From Clostridia bacterium (GTDB taxonomy: Bacteria > Bacillota > Clostridia > Christensenellales > UBA1242), in NCBI GenBank assembly GCA_017650795.1, contig JAGCEE010000045.1, forward strand, positions 1 to 13,512: a DNA stretch of 13,512 nt, in the 5' to 3' direction. The position numbers and the translations under genes were made by a program. Positions 12,518 to 13,512 of the stretch are shown here, piece by piece. Every line of letters starts with the position of its first letter. The first letter of the stretch is position 1. The notes beneath the pieces are model-generated. The model was not told the DNA's origin, did no database searches, and was given only the letters and a program-made list of their open reading frames with translations.

Positions 12518-13512
12518 ATGATGAAAAACAATAAAAACCAAGAAATAAAAAGATATGACACAACAATAGATTTTGGACTTTCTAAATCACAGATTAAAGA
12601 AAGAATAGAACAAAAATTGACCAACAAAACTCAAACAAGTTCAGGCAAGTCGGTTTTTAGAATTCTTTTTGAAAATGTGTGTACTTTTTTTAACTTTATA
12701 TGGCTGACTGTATTTGTTGCACTTTTTATTGTTGGCTCATATACTGACTTGTTTTTTATAATTGTAATAGTTTTTAACACTACAATAGCCATTGTTCAAG
12801 AATTAAAGGCAAAGCACACGGTTGATAAACTTTCATACATAACATCTCCAAAAATAAATGTTATAAGGGAGGGTAAAAGCCAACAAGTAAATATAACAAA
12901 TCTTTGTTTAGACGATGTGTTTAAACTTTCTGTTGGCAATCAAATACCATGTGACAGTGTGCTACTTGATGGCAAAATAGAAGTAAACGAAAGTTTATTA
13001 ACAGGCGAGTCATCTCCGGTAAAAAAACAAGCGGGCGACATATTATATGCTGGTAGTTTTTTGATTAGTGGCTCTTGTTATGCTAGGGTGGAAAAAGTTG
13101 GAAAACAAAGTTATATACAATCGGTGGCAATAGAGGCCAAAAAATTCAAAAGCCCTAGCTCAAATCTTTTTAAAGATATAAATGCTTTAGTAAAATATAT
13201 TGGCATTATGATTATACCAATTGGCGGGCTGATGTTAATAAACAATTATTTTGCATACAGCAAAAACTTTGTGGCTGCTGTTGCAAAAACTTGTGGTTCT
13301 ATAACGGGAATGGTCCCTGCCGGAATGTTTTTACTTATTACAATTACCTTGTCGTTTGGCGTAATAAAATTAGGACATAAAAAAACATTAGTTCAAAATA
13401 TTTACAGTATAGAGATGCTTGCCCGTACCAATGTTATTTGTTTGGACAAAACCGGAACAATTACAGACGGCACAATGAATGTTAGTGAGCATGTTGATAT
13501 AGCAACAATAAA
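12518..13512 (+). CDS. P-type cation-transporting ATPase, CtpE-like, N-terminal 331 residues (runs off the window edge)
   Basis: The frame stays open to the window edge. Domains in order: a short N-terminal region with GLSKSQIKERI (20-30), a first membrane pair (about 57-92), the actuator domain with LLTGESSPVKK (160-170), a second membrane pair (about 224-285) and the phosphorylation site LDKTGTITDG (309-318, Asp310). There is no N-terminal metal-binding domain, which argues against copper or zinc pumps. The membrane motif between helices M4a and M4b is MVPAGM (265-270) where related pumps have PEGL or PSGL. Layout and the GMxPxG motif recall the CtpE-type calcium or cation pumps; the ion is not decided. 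Start is ATG 12518 or the next codon, 12521. The 138 bases before it hold only the terminator tail and this promoter. Confidence 0.88.
   Translation, partial: MMKNNKNQEIKRYDTTIDFGLSKSQIKERIEQKLTNKTQTSSGKSVFRILFENVCTFFNFIWLTVFVALFIVGSYTDLFFIIVIVFNTTIAIVQELKAKHTVDKLSYITSPKINVIREGKSQQVNITNLCLDDVFKLSVGNQIPCDSVLLDGKIEVNESLLTGESSPVKKQAGDILYAGSFLISGSCYARVEKVGKQSYIQSVAIEAKKFKSPSSNLFKDINALVKYIGIMIIPIGGLMLINNYFAYSKNFVAAVAKTCGSITGMVPAGMFLLITITLSFGVIKLGHKKTLVQNIYSIEMLARTNVICLDKTGTITDGTMNVSEHVDIATI

Noticed and set aside
1..13512. CRISPR arrays, rRNA, prophage or toxin-antitoxin modules
   Set aside because: No regularly spaced repeats, no conserved rRNA segments and no recognisable phage, transposase or toxin sequences were seen on either strand.

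Overview
The window looks like a piece of chromosome from a low-GC, Gram-positive-type bacterium (Bacillota, probably an uncultured anaerobic Clostridia- or Bacilli-like lineage). The grounds are AT-rich coding sequence, strong AGGAG-type ribosome binding sites, TTGACA/TATAAT promoters with 17-base spacers, compact hairpin-plus-T terminators, a DegV lipid-binding protein and an initiator tRNA of Gram-positive type. TGA and TAA are both used as stops, so the code appears standard. I cannot name the species. There is no CRISPR array, rRNA, transposase or phage structural gene.

Region by region. 1-1142 (minus): the N-terminus of a probable MATE transporter and a MESH1/SpoT-like HD hydrolase. 1229-2089 (plus): a LysR regulator divergent from the hydrolase, with a 24-base palindrome between them. 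2090-3350: a small decayed zone with the C-terminal relic of an alpha/beta hydrolase, an intact alpha/beta hydrolase, and the N-terminal relic of a family 2 glycosyltransferase interrupted by a stop. 3420-3720: a GC-richer, highly palindromic stretch without a credible gene, lying just downstream of an initiator tRNA (minus, 3730-3806) and bounded by a direct repeat of the tRNA 3' end. 3957-4154 (minus): a 65-residue unknown acidic protein, divergent from dapA-lysC (plus), the first two steps from aspartate towards diaminopimelate and lysine. 6419-7300: a RimK-like ATP-grasp ligase with its own promoter and terminator. 7399-9908: a probable ung - phosphofructokinase-like - trxB operon. 10033-10872 (minus): DegV. 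10946-11554 (minus) and 11793-12323 (plus): two divergent unknown proteins with the same coiled coil - membrane hairpin - coiled coil plan. 12518 to the end: the N-terminal half of a CtpE-like P-type ATPase.

How the parts work together. dapA and lysC overlap by 14 bases and feed cell-wall diaminopimelate and lysine. ung, the PFK-like gene and trxB (base-excision repair, sugar phosphate kinase, thiol redox) are joined by short gaps and share one visible promoter. Most other genes are single units with their own promoter.

The signals most worth following are: (i) at least four genes (MATE, the 65-residue protein, ung, the P-type ATPase), and perhaps dapA, lack a Shine-Dalgarno sequence and have a -10 box only 6-7 bases before the start codon, which predicts leaderless mRNAs alongside normal ones; (ii) the initiator tRNA has an A51:A63 mismatch in its T stem; (iii) the palindromic element beside that tRNA; (iv) a PFK-like enzyme and an aspartokinase with altered catalytic or regulatory parts. 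I see no convincing complete new defence or mobile system.
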